Shown: positions 8,102-16,639, counted from the first letter of the stretch. The stretch is 64,000 bases of DNA from Niveibacterium umoris (GCF_014197015.1 NZ_JACIET010000001.1:496001-560000); one strand, 5' to 3'. The notes: generated from the letters alone by a model not told the origin. Numbers and translations are program-made.

Positions 8102-9253
8102 ATGGCAGAAGACAGCGATCTCGAACGAACAGAACCAGCGTCAGGCCGACGGCTGGAACAAGCACGCGAAGAAGGGAACGTTCCCCGATCGCGCGAGCTG
8201 GGGAGTCTGCTTGTCCTGATGGCGGGCGTCGCCTCGTTGTGGGTGCTGGGCGGCTGGGTCTACCAGCGCATGTTGCTGGTCACCCGCGCCGGGCTCTCGC
8301 TGGAACCCGCCCAGGTCCGGGACCCGGCGGCGATGATCGCGGCGTTGGACTCCCAGTTCACAGACGCGCTGACGACCCTGTTACCGCTCTTTCTGGTGCT
8401 GGTTCTTGCCTCGATGGCCGCTCCGGTGGCCGTCGGGGGCTTCAACGTCTCGACCAAGGCCCTTTCATTCCAAGCCTCGCGCCTGAATCCGATCTCTGGT
8501 CTGACGCGCCTGTTCTCGCTGCAGGGCTTGTCCGAGCTGGTCAAGGCGCTGCTCAAGGCCGCGCTGCTTGGCTGGATCGGATTTTCGGTCATGAAGTCAC
8601 GTGGCGAGCAGTCCCTGCACCTGATGCTGATGGCAGTCGAGCCGGGCCTTTCCGAGTTCGCCGAGATGCTGCTGATGGCGACGGTGACGCTGGTTTCCGG
8701 CCTGGCGCTGATCGCCCTCTTCGACGTGCCGTTCCAGCTCTGGCAGTACTACAGCAAGCTCAAGATGACCAAGGACGAGCTCAAGCAGGAGTTCAAGCAG
8801 CAGGAAGGCGATCCGCAGATCAAGGCCCGCATCCGCCAGCGCCAGCGCGAAATGGCCCGCCGCCGCATGATGCAGGAAGTGCCCAAGGCCGACGTCGTCG
8901 TGACCAACCCGACCCACTACGCGGTGGCGATCCGTTACGACGGTGCTTCGATGAAGGCGCCGCGCGTGGTGGCCAAGGGCGCCGATCTTGTCGCGCAGCA
9001 GATCCGCGAGATTGCCCGCGCGAACCAGGTGCCGCTGCTGGAGGCGCCACCTTTGGCGCGCGCGCTGTACCGCTACACCGAAATCGGCGACGACGTACCT
9101 TCCGCCTTGTACACCGCCGTTGCCGAGGTCATGGCCTGGGTCTTCACGCTGCGCCATGCAACCGCGCACGGTGTGACGCCGCCGCCTGAGCCGACGCATC
9201 TGCCGGTGCCACCACGCCTTGACCCGGCGAACGCCGCCGCAGGCCCGAGATGA
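8102..9253 (+). CDS. flhB: Flagellar export switch protein FlhB
   Basis: The 383-residue inner-membrane protein switches type III export from rod/hook to filament substrates. The opening MAEDSDLERTEPAS matches the family start. About four transmembrane segments are followed by a cytoplasmic domain with the self-cleavage motif NPTH at residues 269-272, the same position as in E. coli. The C-terminal 30 residues are Pro-rich and variable. It is followed 81 bases later by flhA, with a GC hairpin between them. ATG 8102 is in the right place relative to the conserved N-terminus. Confidence 0.97.
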   Translation: MAEDSDLERTEPASGRRLEQAREEGNVPRSRELGSLLVLMAGVASLWVLGGWVYQRMLLVTRAGLSLEPAQVRDPAAMIAALDSQFTDALTTLLPLFLVLVLASMAAPVAVGGFNVSTKALSFQASRLNPISGLTRLFSLQGLSELVKALLKAALLGWIGFSVMKSRGEQSLHLMLMAVEPGLSEFAEMLLMATVTLVSGLALIALFDVPFQLWQYYSKLKMTKDELKQEFKQQEGDPQIKARIRQRQREMARRRMMQEVPKADVVVTNPTHYAVAIRYDGASMKAPRVVAKGADLVAQQIREIARANQVPLLEAPPLARALYRYTEIGDDVPSALYTAVAEVMAWVFTLRHATAHGVTPPPEPTHLPVPPRLDPANAAAGPR

Positions 9254-9290
9254 ACCAGCCGGTTTTGCTCGCCTGGCCAGTAATGACTGA

Positions 9291-9309
9291 CGCCGCGCAA
9301 CGCGCGGCG
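9291..9309 (+). other. Intercistronic hairpin between flhB and flhA
   Basis: CGCCGCGC (9291-9298) and GCGCGGCG (9302-9309) pair perfectly around a three-base loop. No T-run follows, so it is more likely an RNA-stabilising or translation-modulating structure than a terminator. Confidence 0.5.
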
Positions 9310-9334
9310 GCCACTTTGTTGAAGGAGCCGAAGC

Positions 9335-11434
9335 ATGGCTAGCGGAACCAGTACGCTCGATCTGCGAGATATCTTCTCGACCGCCAACATCCGGCAACTC
9401 GCGGCGCCTATCCTGATCGTGATGGTGCTGGCGATGATGGTGCTGCCGTTGCCGCCCTTCCTGCTCGATCTCTTGTTCACCTTCAACCTCGCGGTCGCGG
9501 TGATGGTGCTGCTGGTCGGCATGTACACCCGCAAGCCGCTCGACTTCTCGGCCTTCCCGACCGTGCTGCTGATGACGACCTTGCTGCGCCTGTCGTTGAA
9601 CGTGGCATCCACGCGGGTCGTGCTGCTCGAAGGTCACACCGGGCCGGACGCCGCCGGCAAGGTGATCGACGCGTTCGGCCACTTTCTCGTGGGCGGCAAC
9701 ACGGCGGTCGGCATCATCGTGTTCATCATCCTCACCGTGATCAACTTCGTCGTGATCACCAAGGGCGCCGGGCGCATTGCGGAAGTGGGGGCACGCTTCA
9801 CTTTGGATGCGATGCCCGGCAAGCAGATGGCGATCGACGCCGATCTCAATGCCGGCCTGATCGACGACAAGGAAGCCAAGCGCCGCCGTTCGGAGATTGC
9901 CCAGGAAGCCGACTTCTACGGCGCGATGGACGGTGCGTCGAAGTTCGTTCGCGGCGACGCGGTGGCCGGCATCCTGATCATGGTGATCAACGTCTTCGGC
10001 GGCCTGATCGTGGGTATCGTCCAGCACGACCTGACGGCCGCCGAGGCGGGCAAGGTCTACACCCTGCTGGCAATTGGCGATGGACTGGTGGCGCAGTTGC
10101 CGGCCCTCGTCATTTCGGTGGCAGCCGGTATGGTGGTGTCGCGAGTCGGCGACGAGCAGGACGTGGGGGGGCAGGTCGTCTCGCAGGTCTTCACCAACCC
10201 GAAGGTCATGCTGCTCACCGCCGGCATCCTTGGCCTGCTTGGTCTGATCCCGGGCATGCCGAATTTCGTCTTCCTGTTGATGGCCGGTGTCTTTGGCTGG
10301 GGGGCATGGAAGCTGAGCCAGAAAGCAATGGCAGACGCCGCGGCGGCAGAATCGTTTGCGGCACCTTCGCCGACCGCTCCGACCGAATCCAATGAAGCGA
10401 GCTGGGCCGACGTGACGCCGGTCGATGTGCTCGGCCTGGAAGTCGGTTACCGCCTGATCCCCATGGTCGACAAGGGGCAAGACGGCGAACTGCTGCGGCG
10501 GATTCGCGGCTTGCGCAAGAAATTCGCCCAAGATGTCGGCTTCCTCGCCGCGCCGGTGCATATCCGCGACAACCTCGAACTAAGGCCCAATTCCTACCGG
10601 ATCACGCTCAAGGGCGTCGAGATCGGCACAGGCGATGCCTACCCGGGCATGTTCCTGGCCATCAACCCCGGCCGCGTCAGTGGCCCGCTGCCCGGCAACC
10701 AGACGCGCGATCCGGCCTTCGGACTGCCGGCGATCTGGATCGAAGCCGGGCTGCGCGAGCAGGCGCATGCGATGGGCTACACGGTGGTCGACGCAAGCAC
10801 CGTCGTGGCGACGCACCTGAACCATGTGATCGTCGGCCACTCGGCGGAACTGCTGGGGCGCCATGAAACCCAGGCACTGCTCGACCACATCGCGAAGGAT
10901 TCGCCCAAGCTGGTCGAAGACCTGGTGCCCAAGCTCATGCCGCTGCATGTGCTGCAGCGCGTGCTGCAGTACCTGCTCGAAGAGGGGGTCAACATCCGCG
11001 ACATGCGGACCATCATCGAAACGCTGGCCGAGCAGGCCACCCGGACGCAGGATCCGATGGACCTCGCGGCACGCGTGCGCACCGCGCTGGGCCGCGCGAT
11101 CGTGCAGCAGATGTTCCCGGGTGGCGCGGAACTGCAGGTCATGGCACTCGACCCGACGCTGGAGCGGGTGCTGCTGCAGGCGGTGCAGTCTGGCGGCGGC
11201 GAAGGCGTGCTCGAACCCAACCTCGCCGACAACCTGATGCGCGAAGCGGCGGGGGCGTCGCAGCGTCAGGAAGACCTTGGCTTGCCGGCAGTGCTGCTGG
11301 TGCCGAACCAGTTGCGCTGGCTGCTCGCGCGCTTCCTGCGGCGCGCGGTGCCGAACCTGCGCGTGCTGGCGAACTCCGAGGTGCCGGAGTCGCGCAATAT
11401 CCGCGTCACCGCCATCATCGGGGGCAAGAACTGA
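9335..11434 (+). CDS. flhA: Flagellar export gate protein FlhA
   Basis: The 699-residue protein matches the family length. FlhA forms the nonameric export gate of the flagellar type III system. The N-terminal half has about eight transmembrane segments and includes the FHIPEP-type region around VLLMTTLLRLSLNVASTRVVLL and the following cytoplasmic loop. The C-terminal domain (from about residue 350) binds chaperone-substrate complexes. ATG 9335 is preceded by GAAGGAG. A terminator directly after the gene separates it from flhF. Confidence 0.97.
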   Translation: MASGTSTLDLRDIFSTANIRQLAAPILIVMVLAMMVLPLPPFLLDLLFTFNLAVAVMVLLVGMYTRKPLDFSAFPTVLLMTTLLRLSLNVASTRVVLLEGHTGPDAAGKVIDAFGHFLVGGNTAVGIIVFIILTVINFVVITKGAGRIAEVGARFTLDAMPGKQMAIDADLNAGLIDDKEAKRRRSEIAQEADFYGAMDGASKFVRGDAVAGILIMVINVFGGLIVGIVQHDLTAAEAGKVYTLLAIGDGLVAQLPALVISVAAGMVVSRVGDEQDVGGQVVSQVFTNPKVMLLTAGILGLLGLIPGMPNFVFLLMAGVFGWGAWKLSQKAMADAAAAESFAAPSPTAPTESNEASWADVTPVDVLGLEVGYRLIPMVDKGQDGELLRRIRGLRKKFAQDVGFLAAPVHIRDNLELRPNSYRITLKGVEIGTGDAYPGMFLAINPGRVSGPLPGNQTRDPAFGLPAIWIEAGLREQAHAMGYTVVDASTVVATHLNHVIVGHSAELLGRHETQALLDHIAKDSPKLVEDLVPKLMPLHVLQRVLQYLLEEGVNIRDMRTIIETLAEQATRTQDPMDLAARVRTALGRAIVQQMFPGGAELQVMALDPTLERVLLQAVQSGGGEGVLEPNLADNLMREAAGASQRQEDLGLPAVLLVPNQLRWLLARFLRRAVPNLRVLANSEVPESRNIRVTAIIGGKN

Positions 11435-11456
11435 GCAGCTTTACCTCCACACAGAT

Positions 11457-11483
11457 TGGCGCCTGCGGGCGCCATTTTGTTTT
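11457..11483 (+). terminator. Intrinsic terminator after flhA
   Basis: TGGCGCC (11457-11463) and GGCGCCA (11468-11474) form a 7-bp stem with a TGCG loop, followed by TTTTGTTTT. It closes the flhB-flhA transcript and means flhF needs its own promoter. Confidence 0.82.
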
Positions 11484-11495
11484 CGGCGGGTGGTG

Positions 11496-11533
11496 CGGCA
11501 GAAATGGCCGGTGTTTACCGGCGTGTTCTGCCG
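11496..11533. promoter_or_regulatory. Tandem activator sites upstream of the flhF sigma-54 promoter
   Basis: CGGCA-GAAAT-GGCCG (11496-11510) and CGGCG-TGTTC-TGCCG (11519-11533) each match CGGCA-N5-TGCCG at 9 of 10 positions. Their centres are 23 bp apart, about two helical turns. The nearer centre (11526) is 72 bases before the -24 GG of the promoter. I infer binding by FlrC; this is not demonstrated. Confidence 0.65.
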
Positions 11534-11596
11534 CTTGACGGAGGAGGGGAGGCGGAATAATCCGATCAAAGCAGGAAAGGCCGGATTCGCCAGGGG

Positions 11597-11611
11597 TGGA
11601 ACGGCGCTTGC
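11597..11611 (+). promoter_or_regulatory. Sigma-54 promoter of flhF
   Basis: TGGAACG-GCGC-TTGC matches the -24/-12 consensus TGGCACG-N4-TTGC with one change and has the obligatory GG-N10-GC spacing. It sits 60 bases before the flhF ATG and after the flhA terminator. Confidence 0.75.
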
Positions 11612-11670
11612 TGACACAGGACATGCAGCCCACGCCCGTCGTCCAGGCTGCGTAGCACCGGAGGCTCACG

Positions 11671-13299
11671 ATGATCAACGTCAAACGCTACTACGGCCGC
11701 ACCGCGCGCGATGCGCTCCGGCTCGTCAAGGAAGAGCTCGGCAACGATGCCGTGGTGCTTTCGAACCGGGCGGTCGATGGCGGTGTCGAGATCCTCGCCT
11801 TGCCGAGTGAAGAGGTCGGCGCGGTGCAGGCAGGCATTCGCGCGCAGACGCGCGCCCAGCCGGCCCCGCCACCGGCGCCCGAGCCGATCCGCGTGCAAGC
11901 GCCCGCACCGCGTGCCGTGGCCGCCAAGGCGCCGCCCCCAGCGATCGCGATGCCGCGCGAAGAAGAACACGATTTCCGCGTCAGCCTGAGCACCCGCGTG
12001 GCGCACGCCAACAACACTGCGGAGTCGTTCACTCAAGGGCTGGCAGAGGGCGTGCCGCACGCGGTCAGCGATCCGCGCGCGCAGATTCGCCCCTTCATTC
12101 CGCCGCGGGTCGACCGCGCTGGCCGGCCAGTGGAGCCGCCGCTGGAGCGCCCGACGCCGCCGGAAGACCCATGGGCGCAACGCGCCGAGTTGCGCGCCGA
12201 GGCTGCGGAACCCTATCCCGCGCGCCCGCAGCCGGCACAGCCGCAGGTTTCGCGCCGCGAACGCCAGGCCGAGGAGCGCGCCGCAGAGATCGCTGCTCGC
12301 ATGGCGGCCGACGCGGCGGAAGCCGAGAAGGTGCGTGCGCTGGAAGCCGCCAATGCGAAGATGGCCGACGAACTCGGTGCGATTCGCGGCATGATCGAAC
12401 GCCAGCTCGCCGGCTTCGCCTGGGGAGAACTGACCCGCGGTGCACCGGTACGCGCCCAGATCATGGGCGAACTGCTGGAAACCGGCTTTTCGGCGCAGCT
12501 CTCGCGTGAATTGACCGAGACGGTACCGGTCGACGTTGCTGCCGACACCGCGCGCACGATGGTGCGCAACCAGATCAGCCGTCGCATGCTGACACTCGAA
12601 TCCGAAGCAGATCTGATCGAACGTGGCGGGGTGTATGCGCTGGTCGGGCCGACCGGGGTCGGCAAGACCACCACCGCGGCCAAGCTCGCTGCGCGGTGTG
12701 TGGTGCGCCACGGCGCGGACCGGCTTGCGCTGATCACGACAGACGGTTACCGGATCGGCGCGCATGAGCAACTGCGCATCTACGGCCGCATCCTCGGCGT
12801 GCAGGTGCACACGGTGCGCGACGCGTCCGAACTGCGCCGCACGCTGCAGGATCTGGCCGGCAAGCACATGGTGCTGATCGACACGATCGGCATGAGCCAG
12901 CGCGACAAGATGGTCGCCGAACAGGCCGCGATGCTCTCCGGCGCGGGCTGCGTTCGCCGGCTCCTGCTGCTCAACTCGACCAGCCGCGGCGACACGCTTG
13001 AAGACGTGGTGCGTGCCTACGAAGGGCCGGACCTGGCCGGCTGCATCCTGACCAAGACCGATGAGGCGGTGTCGCTTGCCCCTGCGCTGGACGTGGTGAT
13101 CCGGCACGAGCTGCGTGCCTACTACGTGGCCAACGGGCAGCGCGTGCCGGAAGACCTGCACCTGCCCAACCGTGCCTGGCTGACCCACCGTGCCTTGCGC
13201 GAACTGACGCCGGACTCGCCATTCCGGCTTACCCCCGAAGATGCCGGGCTGCTCAGTTCCGCCCCGCGCCTTCGTGGCAACGATGGAGCGCACGCATGA
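11671..13299 (+). CDS. flhF: Flagellar SRP-type GTPase FlhF
   Basis: The 542-residue protein sets flagellar number and polar placement. The N-terminal basic segment (INVKRYYGRTARDALRLVKEELG) is family-typical and is followed by a long Ala/Pro-rich linker (about residues 60-230). The NG GTPase domain carries the P-loop GPTGVGKTTTAAKL, a DTIGMSQRD switch and TKTDEA. ATG 11671 has GGAG upstream. The stop overlaps the start of the FlhG-like gene (ATGA), indicating coupled translation. Presence of FlhF suggests a polar flagellum. Transcription probably starts at the sigma-54 promoter at 11597. Confidence 0.95.
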   Translation: MINVKRYYGRTARDALRLVKEELGNDAVVLSNRAVDGGVEILALPSEEVGAVQAGIRAQTRAQPAPPPAPEPIRVQAPAPRAVAAKAPPPAIAMPREEEHDFRVSLSTRVAHANNTAESFTQGLAEGVPHAVSDPRAQIRPFIPPRVDRAGRPVEPPLERPTPPEDPWAQRAELRAEAAEPYPARPQPAQPQVSRRERQAEERAAEIAARMAADAAEAEKVRALEAANAKMADELGAIRGMIERQLAGFAWGELTRGAPVRAQIMGELLETGFSAQLSRELTETVPVDVAADTARTMVRNQISRRMLTLESEADLIERGGVYALVGPTGVGKTTTAAKLAARCVVRHGADRLALITTDGYRIGAHEQLRIYGRILGVQVHTVRDASELRRTLQDLAGKHMVLIDTIGMSQRDKMVAEQAAMLSGAGCVRRLLLLNSTSRGDTLEDVVRAYEGPDLAGCILTKTDEAVSLAPALDVVIRHELRAYYVANGQRVPEDLHLPNRAWLTHRALRELTPDSPFRLTPEDAGLLSSAPRLRGNDGAHA

Positions 13300-14081
13300 A
13301 AGCCGGCTTCGAGGATCAGGCCGCGGGTCTGCGCAAGCTGTTGCGCAAGGCGCCGCCGCAGGTGGTTGCGGTCAGCGTGTTCGGTGCCCGTGCGATGCAC
13401 TGGTTTGCCGGGCAGGCGCTGACGCGGGCGCAGGGCGGCCGGCATGTGGTGGCTTTCGACGAAATGGCGACCAGCGGAAATTTCGCCGATGCACTGGGTG
13501 CCGCGGCGCGCTTCGATCTGTTGCAGGCGGTGGAACGCCATGTCGCGCTTGACGCCGTGCGGGTCGATGCCGGGCCGGGCTTGTCGCTGTTCCCTTCGGC
13601 GCGGCTTGCGCGTGCGCTCAACGGTGCCGACCGGGTGCTCAGCGATCGCTTCGCCGATACTTGCCGCGCGCTGCAACGAGGCAGCGATCTGTGGCTGATC
13701 CATGCGCGGCCCGACGAGGGGCGGGTGCTCTCGCCGCTGGCCAGCGCAGCGCACCGTATGGTGGTGGTGCTCGACGGCTCGCCGCGTGCGACGACCGAAG
13801 CCTATGCCTTGATCAAACGGCTCGACGGCGGGCCATGGCCGCAGATCGACCTGGCGCTCGCGCCGGCACGCGATCCGGACGAGGCCGAAGCGTTGCTGGC
13901 CAACCTGATCCTGGTCGGCCACCGGCAGACGGGACTCGCGCTGCGCCGGGTAAGCAGCCTCGAAGCCTGCGCGGCCGCTGCGGCGGCAGTGTCGGATTCG
14001 GCAGCGGATGGCGTCTTCCTTGAACGCGTGCTGGGTCTGGCCAAGCGGCGCCAGCGCACATCGATGGCGCTGGCCATGTAG
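13296..14081 (+). CDS. FlhG/FleN-like protein with degenerate ATPase site
   Basis: The 261-residue protein sits where flhG/fleN normally lies, and its start overlaps the flhF stop (ATGA). The N-terminus keeps DQAAGLR (residues 7-13), the DQAxxLR motif by which FlhG stimulates the FlhF GTPase. The MinD/ParA fold is recognisable at VVVLDGSPRATTEAYALIKRL. However, the expected Walker A (SGKGGVGKT) reads SVFGARAMHW at about residues 27-36, with no Lys and no Gly-Lys-Thr, and the DxD-type switch is also lost. ATP binding is therefore unlikely. I infer a retained role as FlhF regulator without the ATPase clock; an unrelated function cannot be excluded. Confidence 0.7.
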   Translation: MKAGFEDQAAGLRKLLRKAPPQVVAVSVFGARAMHWFAGQALTRAQGGRHVVAFDEMATSGNFADALGAAARFDLLQAVERHVALDAVRVDAGPGLSLFPSARLARALNGADRVLSDRFADTCRALQRGSDLWLIHARPDEGRVLSPLASAAHRMVVVLDGSPRATTEAYALIKRLDGGPWPQIDLALAPARDPDEAEALLANLILVGHRQTGLALRRVSSLEACAAAAAAVSDSAADGVFLERVLGLAKRRQRTSMALAM

Positions 14082-14112
14082 CGGCCTGAGATAAAAAATC
14101 CTGAAAAAGGGC

Positions 14113-14139
14113 TCAATTTCCCTCTCAGGCGGCCGATAG
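14113..14139 (+). promoter_or_regulatory. Sigma-28 promoter of fliA
   Basis: TCAA-N15-GCCGATAG differs from the sigma-28 consensus TAAA-N15-GCCGATAA at two positions and has the exact spacing. It lies 70 bases before the fliA ATG, so FliA probably activates its own gene and the stator genes downstream. Confidence 0.75.
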
Positions 14140-14158
14140 TGTGAGTAGCAACGGCAGG

Positions 14159-14177
14159 GAGGCTTCGCCGAAGCCTC
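14159..14177 (+). other. Hairpin in the fliA leader
   Basis: GAGGCTTC (14159-14166) and GAAGCCTC (14170-14177) pair perfectly around a three-base loop, between the sigma-28 promoter and fliA. There is no T-run. It would be in the 5' untranslated part of the fliA messenger. Confidence 0.5.
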
Positions 14178-14209
14178 GAACGAGACCGTAGAAGAGAGAG
14201 TCACACGAG

Positions 14210-14965
14210 ATGTACACGGCATCGGGAACGCTAGACAAGAACCAGCTCGTCACGCAGTACGTTCCACTTGTGAAACGTATCGCGTACCACCTGATGGCCA
14301 AGTTGCCGGCCAGCGTGCAGGTGGAAGACATCATCCAGAACGGCATGCTGGGCCTGCTCGACGCGATCGGGCGCTACGAAGAGGGTCTGGGCGCCCAGTT
14401 CGAGACCTACGCGGTCCAGCGGATCCGCGGCGCGATGCTCGACGGCCTGCGCGAGAACGACTGGCTGCCGCGCAGTCTTCGCCGCGAAATGCGTCGCATC
14501 GAGACGGCCATCCACCAGCTCGAACAGCGTTTCGGGCGGCAGCCGACCGAGAAGGAACTCTCCGAGGCGTTGGGCATGACCCTGGTCGACTACCAGAAGA
14601 TGCTGCAGGAAGCGCGCGGATATCAGCTGGTGTATTTCGAGGATTTCAGCGACGAGGAAGAAGAAGACTTCCTTGAGCGCCATGTGGCAGGACACGAAGC
14701 CGACCCGCTGGACGTACTTGAGGACAAGACGATGCGCGAATCGCTGGTGAAAGCCATTGACGATCTGCCGGAACGGGAAAAGATGGTCATGGGCCTCTAC
14801 TACGAAGAGGACCTGAACCTGCGCGAGATCGGTGAAGTGCTTGGCGTATCCGAATCGCGGGTCTGCCAGCTGCACAGCCAGGCAATTGCGCGCCTGCGTT
14901 CGCGCATTACCGGCACGGTGCGTGCCCATGCGGCCAGCACGCGCGGGCGCCGCGCATCGGCATAA
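14210..14965 (+). CDS. fliA: Flagellar sigma factor sigma-28 (FliA)
   Basis: The 251-residue sigma factor directs transcription of late flagellar genes. Region 2 is visible in IAYHLMAKLPASVQVEDIIQNGMLGLLDA and FETYAVQRIRGAMLDGLR, and region 4 in EREKMVMGLYYEEDLNLREIGEVLGVSESRVCQLHSQA. It is the normal length (about 240-250). RBS-like GAGAGAG precedes ATG 14210. It is followed 15 bases later by motC, and three sigma-28 promoters are found in the window (fliA, motD, flgM). Its antagonist FlgM is encoded at 18169-18474. Confidence 0.97.
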   Translation: MYTASGTLDKNQLVTQYVPLVKRIAYHLMAKLPASVQVEDIIQNGMLGLLDAIGRYEEGLGAQFETYAVQRIRGAMLDGLRENDWLPRSLRREMRRIETAIHQLEQRFGRQPTEKELSEALGMTLVDYQKMLQEARGYQLVYFEDFSDEEEEDFLERHVAGHEADPLDVLEDKTMRESLVKAIDDLPEREKMVMGLYYEEDLNLREIGEVLGVSESRVCQLHSQAIARLRSRITGTVRAHAASTRGRRASA

Positions 14966-14980
14966 GCCAGGGAGCCGGGC

Positions 14981-15721
14981 GTGGACAAGATCTCCATCTT
15001 CGGTCTGCTGCTCGGCCTCACTGCCATCGTCGGCGGGCAGGTGCTGGAGGGTGGCCACGTCGGGTCGCTGGTCCAGCCGACTGCATTCATGATCGTGATC
15101 GGCGGCACCCTCGGTGCGGTCATGCTGCAGAGCCCATTCACGGTATTCCGTCAGGGCGTGAAGATGGCTGTGTGGATCTTCGTGCCACCGGCGCCGCCGT
15201 TTCGCCGCGTGATCGACCAGATCGTTTCCTGGAGCGGCATTGCCCGCAAGGAAGGCTTGCTTGCGCTGGAAGGGCAGGCTGCTGGCATCAAGGATCCATT
15301 TGCCGCCAAGGGCCTGCAGTTACTGGTGGACGGCGTCGAGCCGGAGCGCCTGCGCGAAGTGCTTGAAGTGGAAATCGGCGCGTGGGAGCAACAGCTCAAG
15401 ACCAGCGCCAAGATATGGGAAGCCGCCGGCGGCTACGCGCCGACCATTGGCATCCTCGGTGCGGTGATGGGCCTCATTCATGTGATGGAGAACCTCTCCG
15501 ACCCCTCCAAGCTGGGTGCCGGCATCGCGGTGGCCTTCGTTGCCACGATCTACGGCGTCGGTTCTGCCAACCTGATCTTCCTCCCGGTCGCCAAGAAACT
15601 GCTGGCGCACATCACGCAACTGGTTGCGGTGCGAGAAATGATGATCGACGGCCTCGTCGGCATTGCCCACGGCGACAACCCGCGCATCATCGAGAGCCGG
15701 CTGCAGGGGTATATCGCCTGA
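14981..15721 (+). CDS. motC: Flagellar motor stator subunit MotC (MotA/PomA family)
   Basis: The 246-residue protein has the four-helix MotA/ExbB topology. Stator A subunits form the ring around the B subunit and couple ion flow to rotor torque. The channel region GYAPTIGILGAVMGLIHVMENL and the final transmembrane segment ending in NLIFLPVAKKL are conserved. The start is GTG 14981, with GGGAG about nine bases upstream, fifteen bases after fliA. The short form without a long cytoplasmic insert resembles MotC (second stator set) more than enterobacterial MotA. Its partner MotD is encoded 1 kb downstream beyond an unrelated gene. Confidence 0.9.
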   Translation: MDKISIFGLLLGLTAIVGGQVLEGGHVGSLVQPTAFMIVIGGTLGAVMLQSPFTVFRQGVKMAVWIFVPPAPPFRRVIDQIVSWSGIARKEGLLALEGQAAGIKDPFAAKGLQLLVDGVEPERLREVLEVEIGAWEQQLKTSAKIWEAAGGYAPTIGILGAVMGLIHVMENLSDPSKLGAGIAVAFVATIYGVGSANLIFLPVAKKLLAHITQLVAVREMMIDGLVGIAHGDNPRIIESRLQGYIA

Positions 15722-15890
15722 GGGCGCTGCGTCGGCGTTCGTATCCGGCGGCGCTGCGGCCGATGCAGCGATTACATTCCAGACACGATTTGCAACGACT
15801 TGTCGTCAGCGCCGCAGGGCACTGTCGGGTGATAATTACGAGTTGGCGCGATAGGCGTCGTCTACCGGACCCAAGGCTCTGAAAGTCACC

Positions 15891-16544
15891 ATGTTCCAAA
15901 ATACTTCGATCGTGAAGCTGGTTTCCTCGTTCTTTCTGATGTCGCTGCTGGCCGCATGTGGCGGCGGTTCTTCGGACAGCGGCAGCGTGACGCCGACGCC
16001 GCCGGCCAGTAACTGCAGCGATGCGGGTGTTGCTGCGTCAAATGCCAGCGCTTTCCCCACAGTGTGCATGCTGACCAGCCGCGGCGAGATGGTTTTCGAG
16101 CTCTATCCGGCCAGCGCGCCGGCAACCGTCAGCAACTTCCTGAAATATGTGAGTGCGGGTTTCTATTCCGATACGGCGATCCACCGCGTAGTGCCATCCT
16201 TCGTGTTTCAAGGGGGCGGCTATACCCGTGAACTGAAGGCAAAGGATGCCTTGTATGGCCCGATCACACTCGAGAGCAACAATGGGCTGAGCAATCTGCG
16301 CGGAACCATCGCCATGGCGCGGACCAGCGACCCGAACTCTGCGACGTCGCAGTTCTTCGTCAACACGGTCGACAACCTGATGCTGAACTACGACCCGAAC
16401 GTTGCTGGCGCCAACGGCTATGCGGTGTTCGGCAAAGTCATTTCCGGTTTGCCGGTGGTTGATGCCATTGGACGTTCGGCGACCAATGCGGTCGAACAGC
16501 CGACACCCGGCATTACGGTGTACTGGGTCAAGCAGCTCAAGTAA
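15891..16544 (+). CDS. Lipoprotein cyclophilin-type peptidyl-prolyl isomerase
   Basis: The 217-residue protein begins with a lipoprotein signal: hydrophobic VKLVSSFFLMSLLAAC with the lipidated Cys at residue 23, followed by GGGSSDSGS. The rest is a cyclophilin domain with AIHRVVPSFVFQGGGY and NSATSQFFVN, which carry the catalytic Arg, Phe and Gln region. It should act in the periplasm, anchored to a membrane. It is inserted between motC and motD, preceded by 169 bases without a clear promoter and followed by a strong terminator, so it may be read from the fliA-motC transcript. A link to motility is only positional. Confidence 0.88.
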   Translation: MFQNTSIVKLVSSFFLMSLLAACGGGSSDSGSVTPTPPASNCSDAGVAASNASAFPTVCMLTSRGEMVFELYPASAPATVSNFLKYVSAGFYSDTAIHRVVPSFVFQGGGYTRELKAKDALYGPITLESNNGLSNLRGTIAMARTSDPNSATSQFFVNTVDNLMLNYDPNVAGANGYAVFGKVISGLPVVDAIGRSATNAVEQPTPGITVYWVKQLK

Positions 16545-16570
16545 TGGGCGCTGCTGTCGTGTGAGCAGAA

Positions 16571-16603
16571 GGGGCGATCGATATTCCGATCGCCCCTTTT
16601 TGT
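16571..16603 (+). terminator. Intrinsic terminator after the cyclophilin gene
   Basis: GGGGCGATCG (16571-16580) and CGATCGCCCC (16587-16596) form a perfect 10-bp stem with a six-base loop followed by TTTTTGT. It ends the fliA-motC-isomerase unit. Confidence 0.88.
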
Positions 16604-16639
16604 ATGGGCGCCTTGTCGCGCATGACTGCGCGGCTGCGC

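Noticed and set aside
8597-10561. 654-codon minus-strand frame opposite flhB-flhA
   Set aside because: It covers parts of two well-supported genes and has the low-complexity composition of a shadow frame.
11566-13293. 575-codon minus-strand frame opposite flhF
   Set aside because: It is a shadow of flhF with biased composition and no family match.
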